NCBI RefSeq assembly: GCF_046159835.1
Contig: NZ_JBJXCY010000001.1
Location: 496,001-560,000 of the forward strand
DNA from: JACKJK01 sp046159835
Lineage (GTDB): Bacteria > Pseudomonadota > Alphaproteobacteria > Rhizobiales > Tepidamorphaceae
Length of the DNA: 64,000 nt
Direction: 5' to 3'
Of the stretch, positions 53,116 through 61,179 are shown in pieces (position 1 is the stretch's first letter; each line of letters opens with the position of its first letter). The notes under the pieces are model-generated. The model was not told where the DNA came from. It was given only the letters and a program-made list of their open reading frames with translations, and searched no databases. The translations under genes were made by a program, and so were the position numbers.

Positions 53116-55677
53116 ATGTCGAAATTTCCCGAAAAGGCGAATGTCATCATTGTCGGCCTCGGCGGTATCGTCGGGGCATCCGTCGCCCATCACCTGATCG
53201 AGCGCGGCTGGGACAACATCGTCGGCATCGACAAGTCGGCGATCCCGACCGACATCGGCTCCACGTCGCACGCATCCGACTTCTGCTACGCGACGAGCCA
53301 CGATTTCCTGTCCTGCTGGACGACGATGTATTCCATCGACTTCTTCGAAAAGCGTGGTCGGTACGCCAAGGTCGGCGGACTTGAGGTCGCGCGCGTCGGC
53401 GACGATGCCCGCATGGACGAGATCAAGCGCAAGGTCGCATCCGGCAAGGCCTTCGGCACGCGCGCGGAACTCGTCGATCCGGCCTTCATCAAGGAGAAGT
53501 TCCCGCTCATCGAGCAGGACATGGTGCAGGGTGGGTTGTGGGACCCGGACGCGGGCCTCGTCGCGCCGCGCTCCCAGACGGTTGCCGGTGAACTGGTGGA
53601 TGAAGCGGTCGCCAGCGGCAAACTTCAGGCCTTCGGCAACACGCCGGCTCAGGATCTCGTCATCGAGAACGGCCGCATCACCGGTGTCGTCACTCATCGC
53701 GGCACGATCCACGCCGACAAGGTTATCGTCTGCGCCGGCCTGTGGGGCCGCCTCATTTCGGAGATGGCGGGCGAAGACCTACCCGTTATGCCGGTCGACC
53801 ACCCGCTGACCTTCTTCGGCCCCTATACCGAGTTCGAGGGCACCGGCAAGGACATCGGCTACGCGCTGCTGCGCGACCAGGGCAACTCCGCCTACATGCG
53901 CGACACCGGCGACCCGAAAACGCCCGAAGGCGGACAGATCGAGTGGGGCTACTACGAGGAGACCAACCCGCGCCTGTGCCACTCACGCGACATCCTCGAA
54001 AAGGAGGAGGCGCGCCTGTCTCCCTCTCAGCGCGACCTCGACATGGAGCAGATCATCGAGCCGCTTGAGCGCGCGATGGAGCTGACCCCGATCCTCGCCG
54101 AACTCGGCTACCGCGAGAGCCATTCCTTCAACGGCCTGCTGCAGGTCACCACCGACGGCGGCCCCTCCATCGGGCCGAGCCAGAAGGTGAAGGGTCTGTG
54201 GTACGCGGTCGCCATCTGGGTGAAGGACGCGCCCGGCATGGCGAAGCTGCTGGTCGACTGGATGACCGATGGCCGCACGGAGATTGACCATCACGCCATC
54301 GACTACGCCCGCTTCTACCCGCACCAGATGACCGAGGACTTCATCCACGACCGCTGCACCGAGACGGCGATGAAGATCTACAACCCGGCCGTTCATCCGC
54401 GCGAACCCTTCTCCAAGGGTCGCGACATCCGCCGCTCGCCGTTCTGGGAGCGCGAGAAGGAACTCGGCGGCTACTTCATGGAGCTTGGCGGCTGGGAGCG
54501 CGCCCACGGCTATGCCGCCAACGAGCACCTGCTGGAGAAGTACGGCAACCAGGTTCCCGAGCGCGCCAACGAATGGGACAGCCGCCACTTCTGGCGTGTC
54601 TCCAACGCCGAGCATCTGGAGATGACCGCCAATTGCGGCATCGTGAACCTGTCGCACTTCGCCATGTATGACGTCGAAGGCCCCGACCATGTCGCGCTGA
54701 TAGAATATGTCTGCGCTGCCAAGATCGGCGGCGACAACATGGTGGGGAAGGGCATCTACACCCACTTCCTCGATGACGCCGGCATGGTGCGCGCCGACCT
54801 GACGGTCTTCCGCATGGCCGAGCGTTGCCGTGTCGTCGACGGTGCCGATGCCGGGCCGCGCGACTTCGACTACCTGCGCCGCACGGCGGACGAGAAGGGC
54901 TTCGACGTCACCGTGACCGACGTCACCGAGAAGTTCACCACCATCGGCATCTGGGGCCCCAATGCCCGCGAGACGCTGAAGAAGGTGGTGGAAGACCCCG
55001 CCGGCCTCGACCCGGAGAACTTCCCCTTCGCTGCGATCAAGCCGATCCGCATCGCGGGCAAGGACGTCAGCGCCTTCCGCATCTCCTATGTCGGCGAGCA
55101 GGGCTGGGAACTTCACATGAAGTACGAGGACGGCCTCGCCGTCTGGGATGCCTTGCGCGAAACCGGTGTCATGGCATTCGGCGTCGAGACCTATGCCAAC
55201 TCCCGCCGTCTGGAAAAGTCGCTGCGCCTGCAGAACGCCGACCTGCTGACGGAGTACAACCTGTATGAAGCCGACCTCTCGCGGCCCAAGGTCAAGGAGG
55301 CCGACTTCCGCGGCAAGGCGAAGCACCAAGAATATCGCGAGCGCGAGCACCAGCCCGCCATGCTCTGCACGCTGGTGATGACCGACAACACGGACGCAAG
55401 TGGCGTCGCGCGCTATCCCGTCGGCATCATGCCGGTGCAGGACCCGGCAACCGGCAAGACGCTGGTCGATGAAATGGGCCGGCTCTCCTACACCACGTCC
55501 ATCGCCTACGGCCCGACCATCGGCAAGAACATCGCCCTGGCCTACCTGCCGTGGAGCCATTGCAAGAAGGGTAACAAGCTTCAGGTCGAGTATTTCGGCG
55601 AGACCTTCCCCGTGGAAGTTGCAGCCGTCGGCTATGAGCCGCTCTACGATCCGGAGAACCTCAAGCCGCGTACCTGA
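53116..55677 (+). CDS. dimethylglycine dehydrogenase-like FAD/GcvT protein
   Basis: An 853-residue two-part enzyme. Residues ~8-430 are a DAO-type FAD domain with IIVGLGGIVGASVAHHL, and GSTSHASDF, whose histidine (H52) lies where related enzymes attach FAD covalently. Residues ~430-850 are a GcvT-like folate domain (SNAEHLEMTANCGIVNLS, FTTIGIWGPNARETL). Such proteins oxidise dimethylglycine to sarcosine and pass the methyl to THF; sarcosine dehydrogenase shares the architecture. Its position beside the ABC importer and a GbdR-like gene supports dimethylglycine. ATG 53116 follows GGAG, and GTG 53107 is an alternative. Confidence 0.87.
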   Translation: MSKFPEKANVIIVGLGGIVGASVAHHLIERGWDNIVGIDKSAIPTDIGSTSHASDFCYATSHDFLSCWTTMYSIDFFEKRGRYAKVGGLEVARVGDDARMDEIKRKVASGKAFGTRAELVDPAFIKEKFPLIEQDMVQGGLWDPDAGLVAPRSQTVAGELVDEAVASGKLQAFGNTPAQDLVIENGRITGVVTHRGTIHADKVIVCAGLWGRLISEMAGEDLPVMPVDHPLTFFGPYTEFEGTGKDIGYALLRDQGNSAYMRDTGDPKTPEGGQIEWGYYEETNPRLCHSRDILEKEEARLSPSQRDLDMEQIIEPLERAMELTPILAELGYRESHSFNGLLQVTTDGGPSIGPSQKVKGLWYAVAIWVKDAPGMAKLLVDWMTDGRTEIDHHAIDYARFYPHQMTEDFIHDRCTETAMKIYNPAVHPREPFSKGRDIRRSPFWEREKELGGYFMELGGWERAHGYAANEHLLEKYGNQVPERANEWDSRHFWRVSNAEHLEMTANCGIVNLSHFAMYDVEGPDHVALIEYVCAAKIGGDNMVGKGIYTHFLDDAGMVRADLTVFRMAERCRVVDGADAGPRDFDYLRRTADEKGFDVTVTDVTEKFTTIGIWGPNARETLKKVVEDPAGLDPENFPFAAIKPIRIAGKDVSAFRISYVGEQGWELHMKYEDGLAVWDALRETGVMAFGVETYANSRRLEKSLRLQNADLLTEYNLYEADLSRPKVKEADFRGKAKHQEYREREHQPAMLCTLVMTDNTDASGVARYPVGIMPVQDPATGKTLVDEMGRLSYTTSIAYGPTIGKNIALAYLPWSHCKKGNKLQVEYFGETFPVEVAAVGYEPLYDPENLKPRT

Positions 55678-55709
55678 GGCACGCTCAGGGACGCTTAGAG
55701 GTCATCCAC

Positions 55710-55739
55710 CCCCGGCCGGGAAACCGGCCGGGGTTCTTG
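55710..55739 (+). terminator. terminator after the DMGDH-like gene
   Basis: A perfect 10-bp GC stem (CCCCGGCCGG at 55710-55719 with CCGGCCGGGG at 55724-55733) closed by a GAAA tetraloop and followed by TTCTTGTTT. Confidence 0.8.
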
Positions 55740-55905
55740 TTTCTGGTGCAGGCACCATGCGCAGCCGGGCATGCGGGATTTTTGCCGCCACGCACTGCCC
55801 AACAAACCCTCTGGCGCGGAAAAGGCCATTTCGTTAGTTTGGCGCACGCCGCCCCGGTTCGCGATGACGGCGCGATGACGGTTGCTGCTCGCTGGAGTAC
55901 TCGTA

Positions 55906-56910
55906 TTGGCGCACCGCAATTTCCAGTTCTTCCTGTTGCCGGAATTCACCATGTTGGCGGTCACCGGCGCCATAGACCTGCTTCGCATCGCCAATCGCGC
56001 CACCGGCGTGGACATGTATTCCTGGACGCTTGTCTCGCGCGACGGCGCGCCGGTGCAGGCTTCTTCCGGCATCAGCATCGCCGCCGACCGTGACCTGAAA
56101 TCCGTCCAGCGCGACCTGATGAACGGCGAACAGCCCGACATCGCCTTTGTGTGCGGGGGTTTGCGCGTCGAGAACCACTGCTTCTCCGAACTCAAGGACT
56201 GGCTGCGCGGAGTCGCCCGTCGCGGGCGCGGCGTCGGCGGACTGTGCACGGGAGCGTGGGTGCTGGGTGCGGCGGGCCTGCTGGACGGCAAGCGCTGCTC
56301 CATCCACTGGGAAAACATCCCCGGCTTCTCGGAATGGTTCCCGGAGGCCGAGGTCGCGCCGCTGCTGTGCGAGGTGGACGGCAACGTCTACACCTCCGCC
56401 GGCGGAACGGCCTCGCTCGACCTGTTCCTCCACATCATCGAGCAGGACTTCGACGAGGAAACCGTCACCCGCGTCTGCGAGATGAGCCTCGTCGACCGGA
56501 TGCGCGATATTCACGACCGCCAGCGCCTGCCACTCGGCGCGCGCGTCGGGCACCACGACAGCAAGCTGCTGAGCGTGGTCCAGCTGATGGAATCCAACCT
56601 CGCCGAACCTATCGCGCTGGAGGATATTTCCCACCGCGTCGGTTTGTCGCGACGTCACGTCGAGCGGCTTTTCCGGCTGTATCTGGGGCGCTCTCCGGCG
56701 CGATACTACCTTGAAATCCGGCTCGATCGCGCCCGCCACCTGCTGCGGCAGACGAGCCTGCCCGTCATCGAGATCGCCATTGCTTGCGGCTTCGTTTCCG
56801 CCTCGCACTTTTCAAAGTGCTACCGCGAGACGTATGGATGCTCGCCGCAGTCGGAACGGGCACGTCCCAAGCTCGGCGCATCCAAGAGCGCCCGCATGGC
56901 AGCTTCCTGA
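55906..56910 (+). CDS. GlxA-family AraC-type transcriptional regulator (GbdR-like)
   Basis: A 334-residue regulator with an N-terminal amidase-like DJ-1/PfpI domain (FQFFLLPEFTMLAVTGAIDLLR at the start, VGGLCTGAWVLGAAGLLDG near residue 110) and a C-terminal AraC double HTH (ISHRVGLSRRHVERLFRLYLG, VIEIAIACGFVSASHFSKCYRE). It resembles GbdR, the activator of betaine/dimethylglycine catabolism in pseudomonads. It follows the DMGDH-like gene on the same strand after a terminator. The start is a TTG (55906) with GGAG upstream; TTG 55882 is an alternative and no ATG is available. Effector inferred. Confidence 0.85.
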   Translation: MAHRNFQFFLLPEFTMLAVTGAIDLLRIANRATGVDMYSWTLVSRDGAPVQASSGISIAADRDLKSVQRDLMNGEQPDIAFVCGGLRVENHCFSELKDWLRGVARRGRGVGGLCTGAWVLGAAGLLDGKRCSIHWENIPGFSEWFPEAEVAPLLCEVDGNVYTSAGGTASLDLFLHIIEQDFDEETVTRVCEMSLVDRMRDIHDRQRLPLGARVGHHDSKLLSVVQLMESNLAEPIALEDISHRVGLSRRHVERLFRLYLGRSPARYYLEIRLDRARHLLRQTSLPVIEIAIACGFVSASHFSKCYRETYGCSPQSERARPKLGASKSARMAAS

Positions 56911-56940
56911 GCCACCGGACGAATTGATCGGAGCCAGACC

Positions 56941-57567
56941 ATGTTGAAGCCGGGCGGGCAGGCAGCCGCAATCTACGAACGCTATCGCCGCGCGATTCTC
57001 GGCACGCTGATCGCGCTGCTGGCGGTCGGGCTGATCTTCGTCGGACCGGTCTATCCGGGGACGGATGACTTCCACGAGAACCTCGAAATCCTCGGCCTGA
57101 CCCTGATCGTGACCGCGATTCTCGGGCGCATGTGGTGCACGCTCTATATCGGCGGGTCCAAGAACTCATCGCTGGTCACCGATGGGCCCTACAGCCTGAG
57201 CCGCAACCCGCTCTACGTGTTCTCGACCATCGGCGCTGCGGGCATTGGCGCGCAGATGGGTTCTGTCACGATGATGATCGGCGCTGCCGTTCTCTGCTAC
57301 GTCGCCTTCATGTTGCTGATCCGCGTCGAGGAAGACCGGCTGTCCGAGGCGTTCGGCGAGACGTTTCAGCACTATATCCGCAGCACGCCGCGCTTCTTCC
57401 CGAAGTTCAGCGGCTACCGCGAACGCGAAACGGTGACCTTCAAGCCGCATTTGCTGCGCGCAACGCTTTTCGACGGGCTGGTGTTCTTCATCGCGCTTCC
57501 CGTCTTCGAGGTGCTGGAAGCCGCGCAGGATTCCGGGTTCATCCCGGTCCTGCTGCGCGTCTGGTAA
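56941..57567 (+). CDS. isoprenylcysteine/phospholipid methyltransferase-like membrane protein
   Basis: A 208-residue membrane protein with four to five hydrophobic segments. The conserved motif GPYSLSRNPLYVFS near residue 83 and the following RVEEDRLSEAFGETFQHYIRSTPRFFPK match the ICMT/PEMT-type SAM methyltransferases. Phosphatidylethanolamine N-methylation or protein-isoprenylcysteine-like methylation are family activities; the substrate is unknown here. The gene is 30 bp after the GbdR-like gene and could be co-transcribed. Confidence 0.82.
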   Translation: MLKPGGQAAAIYERYRRAILGTLIALLAVGLIFVGPVYPGTDDFHENLEILGLTLIVTAILGRMWCTLYIGGSKNSSLVTDGPYSLSRNPLYVFSTIGAAGIGAQMGSVTMMIGAAVLCYVAFMLLIRVEEDRLSEAFGETFQHYIRSTPRFFPKFSGYRERETVTFKPHLLRATLFDGLVFFIALPVFEVLEAAQDSGFIPVLLRVW

Positions 57568-58042
57568 TCGTTAAGAAATTCCCCGTTTTTCGCCCCTGAA
57601 AATTTATTTTCGCCGTGGCGCTTTTGCCCCTTGCGTCAGGGTGCGAATTGCATCATTTACAGCGCGCCCAAAGTCGCACGTGCCCATCGGCGTCGGCACA
57701 AGGCGGGTCAGCCCCGCCGCTTCGTCCAGACCATCGGTTCGAAGCAAGACGTCCTCAAGCAACGACGGTGCGGGCTTTTTTGGTCTCTGCCGGCTGTTCC
57801 ACCAGCCGGGGTCACTGAAGAGGCACACCATCCTTGCCTGGCAGTGCGGCGCGGCTCTCCGCTCCAATCCAAAGGCGCTCATACCGCTGACCTGCATGTC
57901 GCAGGCAGCGTCTTGAACCTGTTCTCGTGCGCATGCACGGGCAGGGACGGCGCGTCCACACCCGTCTCTGGCCGTTCTCGCGCAATCGGGAACATGCCCC
58001 CGCCGCAAAGCCGGTGGGCCAAGAACGATTGGAGACGGAACG
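57568..58042 (+). ncRNA. long leader of the ornithine decarboxylase gene, speF-type RNA candidate with attenuator
   Basis: A 475-nt stretch without a good gene precedes the ornithine decarboxylase. Alphaproteobacterial speF genes are known to have a conserved cis-acting RNA (the speF motif, several hundred nt), and this leader fits by position and length. An alternative fold is visible: GGCGGG (57702-57707) pairs with CCCGCC (57713-57718); or AGCCCCGCCG (57710-57719) pairs with CGGTGCGGGCT (57766-57776) around an inner GCTTCG/CGAAGC hairpin, followed by six T residues (57776-57781). The second fold has the form of an intrinsic terminator and the first excludes it. Regulation by polyamines is inferred. 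Confidence 0.5.
57710..57781 (+). terminator. attenuator-type terminator inside the decarboxylase leader
   Basis: Outer stem 57710-57719 with 57766-57776 (10 bp, one bulge, one G-T pair), inner hairpin GCTTCG/CGAAGC, and TTTTTT at 57776-57781. The competing stem 57702-57718 uses the same 5' arm. This sits about 260 nt before the decarboxylase start codon. Confidence 0.5.
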
Positions 58043-59176
58043 ATGGCGACGCAGCGTGTCATGGACTTCTTCGCAACCCGACGTCCCGAGGGCCCATGCC
58101 TGGTGGTCGACCTCGATGTCGTGCGCGAGAATTATTCGACCTACCGTCGGGCCCTGCCGGATTCGGCGATCTTCTATGCGGTGAAGGCCAACCCTGCGCC
58201 GGAAATCCTGCGCCTGCTGGCCGACATGGGTTCGAGCTTCGATACCGCGTCCGTGGTGGAGATCGAAATGGCACTGGATGCCGGCGCCACCCCCGACCGC
58301 ATCTCCTACGGCAACACCATCAAGAAGGAGCGCGACATCGCGCGCGCCTACGAGCTGGGCGTTCGCCTGTTCGCGGTCGATGCCTTCGAGGAAGTCGAGA
58401 AGGTTGCCCGCGCAGCCCCCGGCGCGCGCGTCTTCTGCCGTGTGCTGACCGACGGCGAAGGCGCCGAATGGCCGCTGTCGCGCAAGTTCGGCTGCGCCCC
58501 GAAGATGGCCATCGACGTGCTGCAATACGCCCACTCGCTCGGCCTCGTCGCCACCGGCGTCTCCTTCCACGTCGGCTCCCAGATGACCGACACCAACGCA
58601 TGGGACGCAGCGCTTGCCGATGCTTCCATGGTCTTCAAGGCCCTGGAATCGCGCGGCATTGTGCTGACGCTCGTCAACATGGGCGGCGGCTTCCCGACCC
58701 GTTACCTGAAGGACGTTCCGGCGGCTCAGGCCTACGGCGAATCCATCCACCGCGCGCTCGGCCGCCACTTCGGCAACCGTCTGCCCGCGACCATCATCGA
58801 GCCGGGTCGCGGCATGGTCGGCAACGCCGGCACCATCAAGGCCGAAGTCGTGCTCGTCTCCCGCAAGTCGGAAGACGACAACGTGCGCTGGGTCTATCTC
58901 GACATCGGCAAGTTCGGCGGCCTCGCCGAGACCATGGACGAGGCCATCCGCTACCCCTTCGTCACCCCGCGTGATGGCGAAGAAGCCGGCCCCTGCGTCG
59001 TCGCAGGCCCGACCTGCGACAGCGCCGACGTGCTCTACGAGAAGAAGCCCTACAACCTGCCGCTCTCGCTGACGGTCGGTGACGAGATCTTCATCGAGGC
59101 GACCGGCGCCTACACCACGACCTACGCTGCCGTGGCCTTCAACGGCTTCCCGCCCCTGAAGGCCTACGTCATCTAG
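58043..59176 (+). CDS. ornithine/lysine decarboxylase, fold-type III PLP enzyme
   Basis: The enzyme makes putrescine (or cadaverine) by PLP-dependent decarboxylation. The 377-residue alanine-racemase-fold protein has the Schiff-base lysine K48 in FYAVKANPAPEIL, the glycine loop VNMGGGFPTRY, a PLP-phosphate EPGRGMVG motif and the active-site cysteine C325 in GPTCDSADVLYE. Alphaproteobacterial enzymes of this length are the eukaryote-like ODC, some of which also use lysine. ATG 58043 follows GGAGACGGAACG. It is followed closely by the GNAT gene (2-bp gap), and a long structured leader precedes it. Confidence 0.92.
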   Translation: MATQRVMDFFATRRPEGPCLVVDLDVVRENYSTYRRALPDSAIFYAVKANPAPEILRLLADMGSSFDTASVVEIEMALDAGATPDRISYGNTIKKERDIARAYELGVRLFAVDAFEEVEKVARAAPGARVFCRVLTDGEGAEWPLSRKFGCAPKMAIDVLQYAHSLGLVATGVSFHVGSQMTDTNAWDAALADASMVFKALESRGIVLTLVNMGGGFPTRYLKDVPAAQAYGESIHRALGRHFGNRLPATIIEPGRGMVGNAGTIKAEVVLVSRKSEDDNVRWVYLDIGKFGGLAETMDEAIRYPFVTPRDGEEAGPCVVAGPTCDSADVLYEKKPYNLPLSLTVGDEIFIEATGAYTTTYAAVAFNGFPPLKAYVI

Positions 59177-59178
59177 TC

Positions 59179-59739
59179 ATGGACACGTGGATCAAACCCG
59201 ACCTGCCGCCCGTGAGGGTGACGATCGGTGCCGAATGCGCTGGCGATTTGCCAGCGCGCGAAGCCCTGCTCGATTCAGCCTTCGGTCCCGGCCGGTTCCG
59301 CAAGTCCAGCGAGAAGCTGCGGCGTGGCCGCTTTCCGGCCGAAGGCCTCGCCTTTACCGCCCGCGATGGTGATCGGGTGGTCGGCACCGTGCGGCTGTGG
59401 AACATCGCCGCCGGCACCGCAGGTGAAGCGCTGCTGCTCGGCCCGCTGGCGACCGACCCGTCGCTTCAGGGTCAGGGCATCGGCGGGCGGCTTATGGCCT
59501 ATGCGATTTCCGAGGCAGCCCGCCTTGGCCACCGCGCCATCCTGCTGGTGGGCGATGCGCCCTACTACAACCGCTTCGGTTTCGAGCGGCGCTTCGCTCA
59601 GGGACTCTCCATGCCGGGTCCGCTCGAAGCCGACCGCTTCCTTGGCCTGGAACTGGTCGCAGGCAGCCTCGATGGCGCATCAGGCATGCTGCGCCCCACG
59701 GGCCGTCACGCCGCCATCGCACAGCGCAAGGCCGCTTGA
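59179..59739 (+). CDS. GNAT-family N-acetyltransferase
   Basis: A 186-residue GNAT acetyltransferase. The acetyl-CoA-binding motif A is seen as LLGPLATDPSLQGQGIGGRLM near residues 92-112, followed by GHRAILLVGDAPYYNRFGFERRF, the pattern of the YhbS-type subgroup. Acceptor unknown; the 2-bp spacing after the decarboxylase makes a polyamine or related amine a possibility, but YhbS-like proteins have no settled substrate. A hairpin follows the stop codon. Confidence 0.87.
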   Translation: MDTWIKPDLPPVRVTIGAECAGDLPAREALLDSAFGPGRFRKSSEKLRRGRFPAEGLAFTARDGDRVVGTVRLWNIAAGTAGEALLLGPLATDPSLQGQGIGGRLMAYAISEAARLGHRAILLVGDAPYYNRFGFERRFAQGLSMPGPLEADRFLGLELVAGSLDGASGMLRPTGRHAAIAQRKAA

Positions 59740-59760
59740 GCCACACGCAATACGATAGAT

Positions 59761-59783
59761 ACCGGCGGCAAGCTGCCGCCGGT
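59761..59783 (+). terminator. hairpin after the GNAT gene
   Basis: ACCGGCGGCA at 59761-59770 pairs with TGCCGCCGGT at 59774-59783 (10 bp, 3-base loop). The following bases are TCCTGCC, so the T run is poor, but the stem is strong. Confidence 0.5.
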
Positions 59784-59885
59784 TCCTGCCTTCCGAATTT
59801 CACCGAAAACTTCGACGAACGTGACAGCGCCGCACGCGACATCGCGCGCGCTCGCGCGCAACTCACCGACCGGATTTTGGATTGA

Positions 59886-59962
59886 TGGTCGGAGTGGCAG
59901 GATTCGAACCTGCGACCCCCTCGTCCCGAACGAGGTGCGCTACCAGACTGCGCCACACTCCG
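59886..59962 (-). tRNA. tRNA-Pro (anticodon CGG)
   Basis: On the minus strand the 5' acceptor CGGAGTG pairs with CACTCCG and is followed by discriminator A and an encoded CCA. The D arm (GCGCAGTCTGGTAGCGC), the anticodon stem CCTCG/CGAGG with loop TTCGGGA (anticodon CGG, reading CCG) and the T arm GCAGG-TTCGAAT-CCTGC are complete. CCA is template-encoded. Confidence 0.95.
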
Positions 59963-60124
59963 AAGTCTTTGCAAACACGGGCGCTGCGGCCCGGTGCGGA
60001 CGGACTTATAACCACCACATGCGGTCGCCGCAAGGCATGTTTCCAAAGGAAACTCTGCGTGCTTCGCGCGGGCGCGGAACCCTTGCGGGGCCGCAGCCAA
60101 GCGGCTAGATACGTGGCCCGGCAT

Positions 60125-60199
60125 TGGGGCGTCGCCAAGTGGTAAGGCACCGGTTTTTGGTATCGGCATTCGCAGGTTCGAATCCTGCCGCCCCAGCCA
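60125..60199 (+). tRNA. tRNA-Gln (anticodon TTG)
   Basis: The acceptor TGGGGCG pairs with CGCCCCA, followed by discriminator G and an encoded CCA. The anticodon stem CCGGT/ATCGG carries loop TTTTGGT (anticodon TTG, reading CAA), and the T arm is GCAGG-TTCGAAT-CCTGC. The cloverleaf is complete. Confidence 0.95.
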
Positions 60200-60376
60200 A
60201 CCGCTCGGGCGAACAGGCGGCCTGATGTTTGGCCCGATATACCGGGCCTCGCTACCCTTTGCGTCTCAAAATCCCCGCGACGACCTTCGGCAGGGTCGAC
60301 TTGCGGGCAAGTTTGGCCAATCACGTGACGTGAAGCGGTTTGCCGCTGCCGAACCGCAAAGGGAACCGTCACGTTC

Positions 60377-61168
60377 ATGCCGACCTCGATCATCGCCCCG
60401 CTCTTCGTGCCCGCCAGCAGGCCGGACCGCTTCTCCAAGGCCGCTGCCTGCGGCACGGATGCCGTCATCCTCGATCTCGAAGATGCCGTCGGCCGCGAGG
60501 CCAAGGACACGGCGCGCGACGCGCTTGATCCAAGTTTCACCGACCTGCCGGTGATCGTGCGGGTGAACGCCGTCGGCACGCCGTGGCATGACGCCGACAT
60601 CGCGGCGGTGCGCGACGCGGGATTTGCCGCCGTCATGCTGTCGAAGTCGGAAGACCCGGAAAGCGTTGCGAGCGTCGCTGAAGACGCAGCAATGCCTACC
60701 ATTGCGCTGATCGAGACAGCTCTCGGACTTGCCAATGCCCGCGCCATTGCCGCGCTGAACGGGGTCACGCGGCTTGCCTTCGGCTCCATCGACTATTGCG
60801 CTGATCTCGGCTGCGCGCACGAGCGAAACATTCTCTTAGCAGCCCGCAGCGAGCTGGTGCTCGCCTCGCGCCTTGCCGGTATCGCCGCGCCCATCGACGG
60901 GGTGACGGCGCGGATCAACGATACCGACGAACTGGCCGCAGACACCGCCCACGCGCGCGACATCGGCATGACCGGTAAGCTGTGCATTCACCCGAAACAG
61001 ATTGATGGCGTGAAGGCCGCCTTCATGCCCGGCGAGGGCGAGATCGAGTGGGCCAGACGGGTGCTGGCATCCGGTGACGGCGCGGCCTCCGTCAATGGCG
61101 AGATGGTCGATGAACCGGTGCGCATCCGCGCCCGCGCAATCCTCGCGCGCGCTGGCGCTGCGAACTAG
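60377..61168 (+). CDS. CoA ester lyase / CitE-like aldolase (HpcH/HpaI superfamily)
   Basis: A 263-residue TIM-barrel enzyme of the CitE/malyl-CoA lyase-like group: PLFVPASRPDRFSKAAACGTDAVILDLEDAVG at the N-terminus, with the metal-binding acidic residues, then MPTIALIETALGLANA near residue 110, LAFGSIDYCADLGC and KLCIHPKQIDGVKAAF near the end. These enzymes cleave 3-hydroxy-acyl-CoA thioesters, for example malyl-CoA or citramalyl-CoA. No citrate-lyase alpha or gamma genes are nearby, so it is a stand-alone lyase. Substrate unknown. Confidence 0.88.
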   Translation: MPTSIIAPLFVPASRPDRFSKAAACGTDAVILDLEDAVGREAKDTARDALDPSFTDLPVIVRVNAVGTPWHDADIAAVRDAGFAAVMLSKSEDPESVASVAEDAAMPTIALIETALGLANARAIAALNGVTRLAFGSIDYCADLGCAHERNILLAARSELVLASRLAGIAAPIDGVTARINDTDELAADTAHARDIGMTGKLCIHPKQIDGVKAAFMPGEGEIEWARRVLASGDGAASVNGEMVDEPVRIRARAILARAGAAN

Positions 61169-61179
61169 GCAGCCCGACT

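Noticed and set aside
57641..57916. 91-codon GTG-initiated frame as a leader peptide gene
   Set aside because: No Shine-Dalgarno is visible and the product has no known leader-peptide features; mentioned only as a possibility within the leader finding.
57604..58062. 152-codon minus-strand frame across the decarboxylase leader
   Set aside because: No start context or family signal, and it overlaps the decarboxylase start; the region is better explained as a structured leader.
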